A stretch of 64,000 nucleotides of DNA from NCBI RefSeq assembly GCF_034048115.1, contig NZ_CP139145.1, positions 3,782,001 through 3,846,000 of the forward strand, written 5' to 3'. Under the pieces are notes generated by a model. That model saw only the letters and a program-made list of their open reading frames with translations. It had not been told where the DNA came from and did no database searches. The DNA is from Pseudarthrobacter sp. IC2-21. Lineage in GTDB: Bacteria; Actinomycetota; Actinomycetes; Actinomycetales; Micrococcaceae. The first letter of the stretch is position 1. The number at the start of each line of letters is the position of its first letter. Below are positions 52,383 to 60,651 of this stretch, in pieces. The position numbers and the translations under genes are program-made.

Positions 52383-52498
52383 TGGAACCTCCCCTTTGAA
52401 CAGGCGGCGTGTGTGCTGATCATCCGCCTTCCCCGGGCGAATATCAACGGTGGGGCTTCTTCCGGAACCGGCAGAGGGGCCGGAACTAGACTTTCTCC

Positions 52499-52525
52499 AT
52501 GGTGATTTACCTGGATCCGCCGTAG
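52499..52525 (+). pseudogene. Orphan start of a DUF4031 gene
   Basis: ATG GTG ATT TAC CTG GAT CCG CCG TAG encodes MVIYLDPP then stop. This is how DUF4031 proteins begin, and matches the IYIDPP start of the DUF4031-HD gene at 53457. It has a TAGACT -10 ending six bases before the ATG. GATCCGCCG (52514-52522) recurs at 53478-53486, marking the likely edges of an inserted segment. Confidence 0.45.
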
Positions 52526-52626
52526 TTCACTGGCCGAGGTGCGGCCCTGGCTCCCTCCCTGGGCCCGTGTTTCTTCCTGGAAAGAATTGCTGAAGCTTTT
52601 CCGCGTCCATGCTCAGGAATGGCGGG

Positions 52627-52632
52627 TAGATT
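52627..52632 (+). promoter_or_regulatory. -10 element giving a leaderless start
   Basis: TAGATT ends six bases before ATG 52639; no ribosome binding site is visible. Confidence 0.45.
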
Positions 52633-52638
52633 CGCGGC

Positions 52639-53340
52639 ATGGGGATTCAGAAAGTGTGGACTGAAATTGTTGAGTGGCTGAGCGTTAACGCACCAGAAAC
52701 AGCCCGGACCATACGAGCCCCCGCGCCCGAAGCGCTTATTCGCTCATTTGAACAGGCAGCACCCACCGGATGGCACAAAGACCTGTCGACTCTGTACCTG
52801 CTCTTCGACGGCGCCGAGCCGTCAACCGCAGGGTACATCTTCCCGAACTATCGGCCGCTCCCACTGAAAGAAGCGGGGAAGACACAACAAATGTTGCTCG
52901 ACATCTGGGCGCGGGTTGGAGAGGAAGCAAATGCCTTGGACGAACGCGAGAAGAGGTCGCCTCTTTACTTGAATCTGCGCGCCGTCCACGAAGCTTACAG
53001 CGGTACTCTTGCGCCCACGCCCCATCAACCGTACGACCCGGCACGTGCTGCAGCCGAAGAGGCCGGTACCAGGGTTTCTATGTTCATTTCATCCTTCCTC
53101 CCGGTCGCAGACGACGGTTCCGGCGACTTCCTGTTTATCGACCTCAGAAAGGGACGGCGGCACGGCTGCATAAGTGAATATTTCAAGGAGGAAGCCGATT
53201 GGCGCCCGGCGATTTGGCCATCTCTTGAAGCTCTTTTGGCTGACACTCTGTTGAGCCTGCGGACTGGCCAACCTGCGCTGTCCTTCACACCCACAGTTGC
53301 AGAGGGAGAGCTCCGGTGGGGAATATCTCCGGGACGTTGA
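52639..53340 (+). CDS. SMI1/KNR4 (SUKH) family protein
   Basis: The 233-residue protein shows the SUKH pattern: APAPEALIRSFEQA, LYLLFDGAEPSTAGYIFP and a late FLFIDLRKGRRHGCISEY segment. Many SUKH proteins are immunity proteins against polymorphic toxins, others are structural partners. No toxin gene is next to it. Its base composition looks more AT-rich than its neighbours, and it lies between a DUF4031 start remnant and a displaced DUF4031-HD gene, so it may have come in by insertion. Confidence 0.72.
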   Translation: MGIQKVWTEIVEWLSVNAPETARTIRAPAPEALIRSFEQAAPTGWHKDLSTLYLLFDGAEPSTAGYIFPNYRPLPLKEAGKTQQMLLDIWARVGEEANALDEREKRSPLYLNLRAVHEAYSGTLAPTPHQPYDPARAAAEEAGTRVSMFISSFLPVADDGSGDFLFIDLRKGRRHGCISEYFKEEADWRPAIWPSLEALLADTLLSLRTGQPALSFTPTVAEGELRWGISPGR

Positions 53341-53456
53341 GGTTCTCCCGGCCGCGTGTTGTCGGCACAAGGTCTGGAGTTCCGAATGATGGGACGAGGC
53401 ACCCGAGCGGCGCTAGGATCTTTTCAGCAGGCGTCCGAACGGTTCCGGGGCTCAGA

Positions 53457-54332
53457 ATGGAGAACTTGATATACATCGATCCGCCGCTGTGGCCGGCTCA
53501 CGATACGCACTTTTCGCATCTGGTCTCGGACAGCTCACTGGCGGAACTGCACGCCTTCGCTGCCGCGGCCGGCATCCCGGACCGCGCGTTCGACGGCGAC
53601 CACTACGATGTGCCGGAGCGCAGGTTTGATGACCTGGTGGCCGCGGGCGCCGTACCGGTGGAAGCCCGGATCCTGGTCCGCAAGCTCATCGCCAGCGGCC
53701 TGCGAATCCCTGCCCGGCAGCGGAGCAAGTCCCTGAAAGTGCCGCTCCTGAACCGCTGGGAAAGCATCATGCCCGGCCACGATGCCCTCTTCCTGGACCT
53801 TCTGGACCGGTGGGGCGAGGAGCACCGCAGGTACCACGGGCGCACCCACCTGCTGGCTGTCCTTGAGGCCTTGGACCTGCTCACCGACCCCGCCGATCCG
53901 CCGCGGACCGTGCTGCTGGCGGCGTGGTTCCATGACGCCGTGTACCGCGGGGTCGCGGGCCAGGACGAGGAGGAATCCGCCCGGCTGGCCGAGGTCCGGC
54001 TGTCCGGGACGGGGCTGCCGCCGGCCGAGGTGGCGGAGGTGGCGCGGCTGGTGCTGCTGACGTCGGACCACCGTCCGGAACCAGGGGACGACGACGGCGC
54101 CCTCCTCTGCGACGCGGACCTTTCAGTCCTCGGCGGCGAACCGGAGGCATACGCCCGGTACGTGGCCGCCGTCCGGGAAGACTACGCGCACGTGGGCGAC
54201 GCCGACTTCGCGGCCGGACGCGCCGCCGTCGTCCGTCACCTGCTGGAACTGGACCCGCTCTTCCATAGCCAGCGGGCACGGGAGCTGTGGCTGGACGCCG
54301 CGCGCCGGAACCTCCGGGGCGAGCTCGCCTGA
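53457..54332 (+). CDS. DUF4031-HD-domain hydrolase fusion
   Basis: The 291-residue protein has a DUF4031 domain at residues 1-95 (IYIDPPLWPAHDTHFSHLVS, FDGDHYDVPERRFDDLVAAG). An HD-type metal-hydrolase domain follows (HRRYHGRTHLLAVLEAL, WFHDAVYRG, LLCDADLSVLGG), with His, His-Asp and Asp ligands. The HD family includes nucleotide phosphohydrolases. The start at ATG 53457 is chosen because DUF4031 begins there. A -10-like TAGGAT at 53414-53419 could supply a short leader. Confidence 0.72.
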   Translation: MENLIYIDPPLWPAHDTHFSHLVSDSSLAELHAFAAAAGIPDRAFDGDHYDVPERRFDDLVAAGAVPVEARILVRKLIASGLRIPARQRSKSLKVPLLNRWESIMPGHDALFLDLLDRWGEEHRRYHGRTHLLAVLEALDLLTDPADPPRTVLLAAWFHDAVYRGVAGQDEEESARLAEVRLSGTGLPPAEVAEVARLVLLTSDHRPEPGDDDGALLCDADLSVLGGEPEAYARYVAAVREDYAHVGDADFAAGRAAVVRHLLELDPLFHSQRARELWLDAARRNLRGELA

Positions 54333-54339
54333 GTGCCGC

Positions 54340-54741
54340 TTAGCGGTAGGCCGTGATGAACGGCCTGTCGGTGGGCACGATCTGCTTGCCCAGCGGCATC
54401 AGGCTCACCGGGATGAGCTTCAGGTTGGCGATGGCCAGCGGGATGCCGATGATGGTGACCGCCATGGCGAAGGCCGTCACCACGTGGCCGATCGCGATCC
54501 AGATGCCGGCAACCACAAGCCAGATGACATTGCCCAGCAGTGAGAACACGCCTGTCCCGCCCGGCTTGTCCACCACCATCCGGCCGAAGGGCCACAGGGT
54601 GTACGCCGCGATCCGGAACGAGGCGATGCCCCAGGGGATGGTCACGATGAGCAGGCAGCAGATAACGCCCGCCGCGAAGTAGCCCAGGGCCAGCCAGAAT
54701 CCGCCGAAAACGAGCCAGATGATGTTGAGCAGTGTCTTCAT
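54340..54741 (-). CDS. YccF-domain membrane protein
   Basis: The 133-residue protein has two repeated YccF halves, each with a hydrophobic pair. TLLNIIWLVFGGFWLALGYF and NVIWLVVAGIWIAIGHVVTA are the repeated starts, and TIPWGIASFRIA and IIGIPLAIANLKLIP follow. Function unknown; inner membrane. CACAAT ends six bases before ATG 54739-54741, so a leaderless start is possible. Stop lies eight bases from the convergent HD gene. Confidence 0.85.
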   Translation of the reverse strand: MKTLLNIIWLVFGGFWLALGYFAAGVICCLLIVTIPWGIASFRIAAYTLWPFGRMVVDKPGGTGVFSLLGNVIWLVVAGIWIAIGHVVTAFAMAVTIIGIPLAIANLKLIPVSLMPLGKQIVPTDRPFITAYR

Positions 54742-54836
54742 CTGTCCATTGTGCCCTGCAGGGTCTGACAAAGAGATCGGGGTATGCCCTGATTGTCCCC
54801 TGAGTTCTACCGGTAAGGGGCAACCGGAGCGTTCGG

Positions 54837-55436
54837 TCAGGCTTTGGCTGCCTTCACAAAAGCCCGGATCTTATCCAGGTCCTTGACCCCGCGCGACGCT
54901 TCCACTCCTGAGGAGACATCGACGCCCCAGGCGACTGCCGCTGTGGCGGCCTGGCTGACGTTCTCCGGATCAAGGCCGCCGGCCAGCAGCCAACGGCGCC
55001 CCGTCAAAGCCGGAATGGCCGCCACGGAGCCGTAGTCCCAGGCTTCCCCGGATCCCGGCACGGCGGCATCGATGAGGAGGAGTTCCTCACCCCAGTTGCC
55101 GAACGCTTCCGGCGCGGCACTCATGGTGACGGCGCGGATCAGCTTCATCCCGGCGTCGTGCACTGTTTTGACGTCCTCCGCCGTACGCTCCCCGTGCAGC
55201 TGCACCCACTCAAGTCCGGCGGCGCGGGCAATGGCCACGGCGTCCGCGGCGGGTTCATCCCGGAACACTCCGACGGCGGCGACGCCCTCAGGAACGCCGC
55301 CCAGCAGGGCAGCAGCCTGCGGCGGCGACACGACCCGGGGGCTCGCGGTGAGGACAAACCCGACGGCGTCCGCCCCGGCATTAACTGCTTCGTGGACAGC
55401 TTCAGGCGTACTGAGCCCACACACTTTAACGAACAT
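54837..55436 (-). CDS. trpF: Phosphoribosylanthranilate isomerase
   Basis: The 199-residue TIM-barrel enzyme of tryptophan synthesis has the catalytic Cys in VKVCGLSTPEAV (Cys-6). The second essential residue, Asp, lies in LLLIDAAVPGSGEAWDYG. LLAGGLDPENV and GVDVSSGVEASRGVKD bind phosphate. AAGGAG lies before ATG 55434-55436. It stands alone with no other trp gene in the window. Confidence 0.93.
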   Translation of the reverse strand: MFVKVCGLSTPEAVHEAVNAGADAVGFVLTASPRVVSPPQAAALLGGVPEGVAAVGVFRDEPAADAVAIARAAGLEWVQLHGERTAEDVKTVHDAGMKLIRAVTMSAAPEAFGNWGEELLLIDAAVPGSGEAWDYGSVAAIPALTGRRWLLAGGLDPENVSQAATAAVAWGVDVSSGVEASRGVKDLDKIRAFVKAAKA

Positions 55437-55481
55437 TCCCGGCTCCTTCAGGCAGTCTTCGCGATGTCCCCCGGGAGGACA

Positions 55482-56366
55482 CTAGCAGGGATTGCCCGCG
55501 GGACGGATTCCTCGGGTGGCGGCCACCACGCGCGCCACCATGGTCCGTCCGGACTGCTCAAAGGCGCCGTCCCCAACCTGGTTCGCCCAGACCACCGTGC
55601 CGACGGCCTGGTTCAGGTTCTCCAGACGCCACAGGTCGGCATCCTCAGGCCCCATGGTCTTTCCCAGACCGTCATAAAACGCGGCTTCGAGCCCGGGTCT
55701 GCCAACAAACTGCTGATGGCTGAGCCGGACGAGGTCGTGCACCCACGGACGCGCGTCGGCCCGGCCAAAATCGATGACTTTGATCTGCCCATGGTCGTAC
55801 AGCCAGTTGCGCGGCTGATAATCGCCGTGCGTGGAGACCAGCTGCACCGCCCCCGGCCGCAACGCGCCAAGCTCCTGCGCGAGACTGGTGAGCTGCCCCT
55901 CCGGCACGAGCCCGCGTGCACAGTCCAGCCACGACCAGGTCTTGGCGGTCAGGGCCTTGGCATAGTGCCTGGACTCACCGGCCGGCCGGTGGATCCGTGC
56001 CAGCAGCGATCCAGCCTGCCGGTACGTTTCGGGGTCATCCTCGGCGGGAGTTCCTTCCACCAGCGTCCCCGGCAGGAACCCTGTCACCGGGATCCCGGCC
56101 TCGGCCGAAGCGTGCCGCAGGTCAGGGACCCGGCCGGTCAGGTGTGTGCCGCCGGCGGCTGCAGGCGTGGCGCCGTGGGCCGCAATTTCGCGGCGGATGT
56201 GGTGGCTGGTGGTGCTCGCCTTGACGATGAGTTCCTCGCCGGAGACCGTCCGGACGTGGAGGACGGTGGTGTCCTGCAGGGGCCAGCTGTAATCCCGCAC
56301 CACGCTGAAGGAACCAAGCCAGGCCGCCAGGAGCCGGGCTTGTTCTTCCGTGATCCGCTTGCGCAT
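55482..56366 (-). CDS. APH-family phosphotransferase
   Basis: The 294-residue small-molecule kinase has the Brenner-type catalytic loop VSTHGDYQPRNWLYDHG (Asp and Asn) and the metal Asp in KVIDFGRADARPWVHDLVRL. The APH fold includes antibiotic kinases and many housekeeping kinases; there is no context for resistance, and the substrate is unknown. ATG 56364-56366, no strong ribosome binding site. Confidence 0.75.
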   Translation of the reverse strand: MRKRITEEQARLLAAWLGSFSVVRDYSWPLQDTTVLHVRTVSGEELIVKASTTSHHIRREIAAHGATPAAAGGTHLTGRVPDLRHASAEAGIPVTGFLPGTLVEGTPAEDDPETYRQAGSLLARIHRPAGESRHYAKALTAKTWSWLDCARGLVPEGQLTSLAQELGALRPGAVQLVSTHGDYQPRNWLYDHGQIKVIDFGRADARPWVHDLVRLSHQQFVGRPGLEAAFYDGLGKTMGPEDADLWRLENLNQAVGTVVWANQVGDGAFEQSGRTMVARVVAATRGIRPAGNPC

Positions 56367-56421
56367 CCACCCAGCATGCCACGCACCCGGGCAGCCTGCC
56401 GGGCGAACCTGCCCAACGAAC

Positions 56422-56427
56422 TAGGCT
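56422..56427 (+). promoter_or_regulatory. -10 element giving a leaderless start
   Basis: TAGGCT ends six bases before ATG 56434. Confidence 0.5.
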
Positions 56428-56433
56428 GGACGA

Positions 56434-57099
56434 ATGGAGATCATCCGCTTCGCAGAACTCAGGTCCGAACCGTGGCGCAACGGCGGCGGGGTATCCCGCG
56501 AACTGGCCAGCCATCCCAAGGCAGCTTCGGCGCAGGACGGCGCCTGGGACTGGCGCGTCAGCATCGCCGATGTCACCAAGGCCGGGGATTTCTCGGCATT
56601 CCCCGGCATGGAGCGGGTGCTGACCGTGGTGGACGGCGAACTGCTCCTGCTCACCCTTGACGGCGCCGAGCATCCCCTGGAAAAGTACCGGCCCTTCAGA
56701 TTCTCCGGTGACGCGGCTGCGCACGGCGCCCTGCCAACCGGCGATATCCGGGACCTCAACGTCATCACCCGCACCGGTTCCTTCAAGGGCTTCACGTCCA
56801 TCATCGAACTGTCCAAGAAGCGCGCGCATCCGGTCTTCGCGGGCCAGCTCGCCGTGCTGTTGCAGGGGCAGGCCACGGTCAGCCCGGGCGCTGCGGGGGC
56901 TTCCGGCGCTGCGGAAGATGCCGACGCTGCGGATGCTTCCGACGCTGCGGGGGCTTCCGACGGTTCCGGTACTGCGGAAGCGTCCGCACCCGAGGCACTC
57001 AACCGTTATGACGCCGTCGTCGGTTCCGATACCCGCTCCCCCGAGATCCTGGGCCGCGGCTTCCTGGCCGTGGTGTCGATCGACCGCGTGGCGGGCTAA
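56434..57099 (+). CDS. HutD/Ves-family protein with acidic Ala-Ser-rich insert
   Basis: The 221-residue bicupin-like protein of the HutD/Ves family has WRNGGGVSRELASHP at residue 15, FSAFPGMERVLTVVDGELLL and RPFRFSGDAAAHG. HutD is tied to histidine use in some bacteria, but no hut gene is near. Residues ~150-188 are a low-complexity insert of repeating GASGAAEDADAADAS-type units (DNA 56880-56995), most likely an expansion. Leaderless start at 56434. Confidence 0.75.
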   Translation: MEIIRFAELRSEPWRNGGGVSRELASHPKAASAQDGAWDWRVSIADVTKAGDFSAFPGMERVLTVVDGELLLLTLDGAEHPLEKYRPFRFSGDAAAHGALPTGDIRDLNVITRTGSFKGFTSIIELSKKRAHPVFAGQLAVLLQGQATVSPGAAGASGAAEDADAADASDAAGASDGSGTAEASAPEALNRYDAVVGSDTRSPEILGRGFLAVVSIDRVAG

Positions 57100-57123
57100 A
57101 GGTGGGTCCCGCCACCCCAACTG

Positions 57124-57173
57124 GGTAGCACTATGTGTCGTTTTGAGGGCCCAAAACGACACATAGTGCTACC
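57124..57173. repeat. Long palindrome, family B copy 1
   Basis: 21-bp perfect arms (57124-57144 and 57153-57173) flank an 8-nt loop. The arm reads gtagcactatgtgtcgtttt after its first base. The arm shares all but one position with the arm of copy 2 at 62919. Confidence 0.88.
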
Positions 57174-57291
57174 TACTTGCCCGGGCACCCGCCGTCGCGG
57201 TTTGCTACCCTGAAAAGCAAGGCCCTGCAAACGGGCCTCCGGACGACGGTTCAGTACCCGGCACGCGACAAGACTGGCCAAAGGATCTGTC

Positions 57292-57615
57292 ATGTCGTGG
57301 TTAATCCTCATTCTTTCCGGGTCGCTGGAGGCCGTCTGGGCAGCGGCCCTGCACCGGACCTTCGAATCAACAGGCCGGCGCCGCATCGTCCCCGCCGTCC
57401 TCTTCCTGGCCTCGGTCCTCGCCAGCATGGCCGGCCTCGCCCTCGCCATGCAGTCCATCCCCACCGGTACCGCGTACGCCGTCTGGGTGGGTGTGGGCGT
57501 GGTGCTGACCTCCGCGTACGCCATGGTCACCAAGGCAGAACGTCCGACGACGGCGCGCCTCCTGCTGCTCACCGGCATCGCCGCGTGCGTGGTTGGCCTG
57601 AAGGTGGTGGCGTGA
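57292..57615 (+). CDS. SMR small multidrug/guanidinium-type exporter, subunit 1
   Basis: The 107-residue protein has four membrane helices. GSLEAVWAAALHRT holds the membrane Glu, and PTGTAYAVWVGVG is the SMR signature. AAAGGA precedes ATG 57292. The next gene encodes a second SMR protein with a one-base overlap, the arrangement of heterodimeric pairs such as EbrAB. Drug or guanidinium specificity is open. Confidence 0.88.
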   Translation: MSWLILILSGSLEAVWAAALHRTFESTGRRRIVPAVLFLASVLASMAGLALAMQSIPTGTAYAVWVGVGVVLTSAYAMVTKAERPTTARLLLLTGIAACVVGLKVVA

Positions 57616-58010
57616 TGAGCACGCGTTCCGTTGCGTGGCTGCTGCTGCTTGGCTCTGCCCTCCTTGAGGCTGTCTGGGCCACCGCGTTGGGGCTGTCCAA
57701 CGGTTTCACGGTTCCCCTGCCCACCGTGGTTTTCGCGGTGGCGTCCACGCTGAGCATGATCGGGCTGGGCCTGGCCATCCGCAGCATTCCGCTCGGCACC
57801 GCGTACGCCGTCTGGGTGGGAATCGGGGCGGCGTTGACGGTTGGCTGGGCGATGGCCACCGGCGTCGAGCCCTTCAGCCTGCTGAAAGTGCTGTTCATCG
57901 CCGGGATTGTGGGCTGCGCCGCGGGGCTGAAATCGTTGCCCGCTGATGCGAAGGGCGGCGCTGACCTGGCGGCCGCCCCCAGGCCCCCTGCTGAGTCTTC
58001 CCGTTCTTGA
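57615..58010 (+). CDS. SMR small multidrug exporter, subunit 2
   Basis: The 131-residue partner has SALLEAVWATALGLS with the essential Glu, SIPLGTAYAVWVGIG, four helices and a 25-residue C-terminal tail (KGGADLAAAPRPP) not seen in subunit 1. TGATG joins the two genes. The unequal tails are typical of dual-topology pairs that have specialised. Confidence 0.87.
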   Translation: MSTRSVAWLLLLGSALLEAVWATALGLSNGFTVPLPTVVFAVASTLSMIGLGLAIRSIPLGTAYAVWVGIGAALTVGWAMATGVEPFSLLKVLFIAGIVGCAAGLKSLPADAKGGADLAAAPRPPAESSRS

Positions 58011-58041
58011 CGCCGGACGTCGCGAGGCCCGGCGCCCGGGC

Positions 58042-58047
58042 TAGGCT
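58042..58047 (+). promoter_or_regulatory. -10 element giving a leaderless start
   Basis: TAGGCT ends six bases before ATG 58054, the same arrangement as at 56422. Confidence 0.5.
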
Positions 58048-58053
58048 TTTGCC

Positions 58054-58680
58054 ATGGATTCCCCCGAAATCTTTGCGGCGATCGGCGCCCTGAGGCACAG
58101 GCTCGATGGCGGCCACCGCACCCTGCTGGGCATCACCGGGGCGCCCGGCTCGGGCAAGTCCACGTTCGCCGCCCGCCTGCAGCAGGAGTTTGGCCCTGAG
58201 GTTGCCGTGGTGGTGCCGATGGACGGCTTCCATCTGGGCAACGCCATCATCGATGGGACACCGCTGCGGCAACGCAAGGGTGCCATGGACACGTTCGACG
58301 TCGGCGGCTACCTGTCCCTGTTGCGGCGCCTGGTGCGGCGGGACGAGGAAGTGGTTTACGCGCCGGAGTTCCGACGCACCCTGGATGAACCCGTGGCCGC
58401 GTCCATCGCCGTCCCCGCCTCAGCTTCCTTGGTGATCACCGAGGGGAACTACCTGCTCGCGGACACGCCTGAGTGGAAGGACGTCCGGGCACAGTTGGAC
58501 GAGGTCTGGTTCATGGACACGCCACCCGCGGTCAGGCTGGCCCGGCTGGTGGGCCGGCATGTGGAGTTCGGCATGGAACGCGGCGCCGCGGAAGCCTGGG
58601 CTTCGGGTCCGGATGCGGCAAACGCACGGCTCATCGAAGCCACCCGCCCCGCGGCGGACCGGATCATCCCGTGGGCCTGA
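58054..58680 (+). CDS. P-loop nucleoside/pantothenate-type kinase
   Basis: The 208-residue kinase has the Walker A GAPGSGKSTFAARL at residue 29 and PMDGFHLGNAIIDGTPLRQR, the PRK/uridine kinase/CoaA-type lid segment. ITEGNYLLAD and VWFMDTPPAVRLARLVGRHV follow. It is related to the YggC/FrcK-like fructose or nucleoside kinases; no substrate is known. No operon. Confidence 0.8.
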   Translation: MDSPEIFAAIGALRHRLDGGHRTLLGITGAPGSGKSTFAARLQQEFGPEVAVVVPMDGFHLGNAIIDGTPLRQRKGAMDTFDVGGYLSLLRRLVRRDEEVVYAPEFRRTLDEPVAASIAVPASASLVITEGNYLLADTPEWKDVRAQLDEVWFMDTPPAVRLARLVGRHVEFGMERGAAEAWASGPDAANARLIEATRPAADRIIPWA

Positions 58681-58845
58681 TTTCCCGGCGTCGAACGGCG
58701 AGATCCCGGCGCTAAGACGGCGCCGGAGCGGCGAGATCCCGCCCCTCGATGAGCGGCACCCCGGAATACTGACGCCACACACGGGGTTCTTGGCTGACAC
58801 ACGCACCAGCACACTGCAGGATTCCTCAAGGAACGGAGCACGCGC

Positions 58846-59841
58846 ATGACCGCACCATCAGTTCACCTTGGCGACGGCCTCAACGTCAGCCCCCTGGGCT
58901 TCGGCGGCATGGCCCTCACGCCCGTGTACGGCGATGTTGACCAGGACGAGGCCCTCAGGACCCTGCACCATGCCGTGGACGCCGGGGTCAGCTTCATTGA
59001 CACCGCGGACATCTATGGCGGGGGCGGTAATGAGGAACTCATCGCGAAATTGCTCAAGGAAAGGCGTCAGGAGGTTCAGCTCGCCACCAAGTTCGGCCTC
59101 GTGGGCACCCCCACGGACGGCTACACGGACATCCGGGGCGACGCCGCCTACGTCCGGCAGGCCGTGGACGCCAGCCTCAAGCGCCTCGGCACGGACGTGA
59201 TCGACCTCTACTACATGCACCGCCGTGACCTCCGCGTTCCGATAGTGGAAACCGTGGAGGCCATGGCGGGGCTTGTGCAGCAAGGCAAGGTCAAACACCT
59301 TGGCCTGTCTGAGGTGACCGCACAGGAGCTGGCTGAAGCCCACGCGGTCCATCCGATCGCCGCAGTCCAAAGCGAATGGTCCATCTGGAGCCGCGACGTG
59401 GAACGCAACGTTGTTCCTGCCGCCGCCGGACTGGGCGTGGGTTTTGTGCCGTATTCGCCCCTGGGCCGGGGATTCCTCACCGGCACCGTGGACGCTTCCA
59501 GCCTCGGAGCAAAGGACTTCCGACGCCGGATCCCCCGTTTCGCAGCGGATGCCGCGGACGCGAACCAGGCCGTGGTGGCGGCGGTCCAGGCCGTGGCCAC
59601 GGAACTGTCCGCTACCCCGGCGCAGGTAGCGCTCGCATGGCTGCTGGCCCAGGGAAAGCGGTTGGGGCTGCCGGTGGTCCCCATCCCCGGCACGCGCAAA
59701 ACGCACCGGATCGATGAAAACCTGGGTGCCCTCGCCCTCGACCTGACCCCGACGCAACTGAACGCGCTGGATCAGGCCGCGGACGCCGTCGTCGGTTCCC
59801 GCTCGGCGGATCCGGGCTGGGTGTCCGAGGGGCGTGAATAA
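58846..59841 (+). CDS. Aldo/keto reductase
   Basis: The 331-residue NADPH-dependent TIM-barrel reductase has Asp and Tyr in SFIDTADIYGGGGNEELI, Lys in LATKFGLVG and His in YYMHRRDLRVPI, the full AKR tetrad. PIPGTRKTHRIDENLGAL is the cofactor-binding block. It is of the YajO/AKR13-like subgroup. GGAG lies seven bases before ATG 58846. The MBL gene follows with its promoter overlapping the stop. Confidence 0.9.
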   Translation: MTAPSVHLGDGLNVSPLGFGGMALTPVYGDVDQDEALRTLHHAVDAGVSFIDTADIYGGGGNEELIAKLLKERRQEVQLATKFGLVGTPTDGYTDIRGDAAYVRQAVDASLKRLGTDVIDLYYMHRRDLRVPIVETVEAMAGLVQQGKVKHLGLSEVTAQELAEAHAVHPIAAVQSEWSIWSRDVERNVVPAAAGLGVGFVPYSPLGRGFLTGTVDASSLGAKDFRRRIPRFAADAADANQAVVAAVQAVATELSATPAQVALAWLLAQGKRLGLPVVPIPGTRKTHRIDENLGALALDLTPTQLNALDQAADAVVGSRSADPGWVSEGRE

Positions 59842-59844
59842 ACT
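59839..59844 (+). promoter_or_regulatory. -10 element overlapping a stop codon
   Basis: TAAACT, whose TAA is the AKR stop, ends seven bases before ATG 59852, which points to a leaderless transcript for the MBL gene. Confidence 0.45.
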
Positions 59845-59851
59845 GGTGCCC

Positions 59852-60502
59852 ATGGACACGCTCATTCACGACTTACGGGACATCACCATCCGCCGGATAT
59901 CGGTCAGCGAGATGGATAACAATGTTTACCTGCTGACCGCCAAGGAGTCCGGGGCGCAGCTGCTGATTGATGCCGCGGATGACCTTCCGGCCATCCAGGC
60001 GCTGCTGCGGGACGCTGCCGCGGACACCGCCGCAACGCCCACACTGAAACTGATTGTCACCACGCACCAGCACTGGGACCACGTCCGCGCGTTGCCTGCC
60101 CTGGTGGAAGCGACCGGTGTGCGGACAGCGGCCGGGACAGACGACGCCCCGGAGCTGCCGGTGAAGGTGGATGTCCTGCTGGACCACGGGAGCGTGGGCA
60201 ACTTCGAAGGTTTCGACGTGACTGCCGTGCACCTGCGAGGGCACACCCCCGGCTCAGTGGCCCTGGTCTACCAGGATCCGGCCGGGCCCGCCCACATCTT
60301 CTCCGGGGATTCACTCTTCCCCGGCGGCGTGGGCAACACCCAGAAGGATCCGGAACGGTTTAACCAGCTGATCAGCGACGTCAGCGAGCGGCTGTTCGAT
60401 GTTTACCCGGACGACACCGTGGTGCACCCCGGCCACGGCAATCCCACCACCCTCGGCGCGGAACGCCCGCACTTGGAAGAGTGGCGCGCCCGCGGCTGGT
60501 AA
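59852..60502 (+). CDS. MBL-fold metallo-hydrolase
   Basis: The 216-residue metallo-beta-lactamase-fold hydrolase has THQHWDHVRAL (HxHxDH), HLRGHTPGSVAL, FSGDSLFPGGVGNT and VHPGHGNPTTLG, all the metal ligands of the glyoxalase II-like group. An in-frame GTG at 59834 overlaps the AKR gene, but the promoter at 59839 favours ATG 59852. Confidence 0.85.
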   Translation: MDTLIHDLRDITIRRISVSEMDNNVYLLTAKESGAQLLIDAADDLPAIQALLRDAAADTAATPTLKLIVTTHQHWDHVRALPALVEATGVRTAAGTDDAPELPVKVDVLLDHGSVGNFEGFDVTAVHLRGHTPGSVALVYQDPAGPAHIFSGDSLFPGGVGNTQKDPERFNQLISDVSERLFDVYPDDTVVHPGHGNPTTLGAERPHLEEWRARGW

Positions 60503-60518
60503 ACAGCGTTAAACCACG

Positions 60519-60580
60519 CATCGAGTGCTGCGTAACTGCCGTTATGAACCTTCTAAACGGCGTTTACGCAGCACTCGATG
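60519..60580. repeat. Long palindrome, family A copy 2
   Basis: Arms 60519-60536 (catcgagtgctgcgtaac) and 60562-60580 (complement with one extra T) enclose a 25-nt centre. It is related to copy 1 at 35763 and also lies between convergent genes (MBL hydrolase and the helicase). Confidence 0.82.
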
Positions 60581-60651
60581 GTGTTTGAGCCGGGGCCCAC
60601 GACCGCCGGGTTCCCTGACCGAGCTTGCGAGGTTAGGGGGCGGTTGGGGAG

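Noticed and set aside
57180..57291. Guanidine riboswitch upstream of the SMR pair
   Set aside because: SMR pairs often follow one, and ggacgac is present, but no ACGR loop sits on a good stem and no ykkC-I core is visible. I could not fold a known class.
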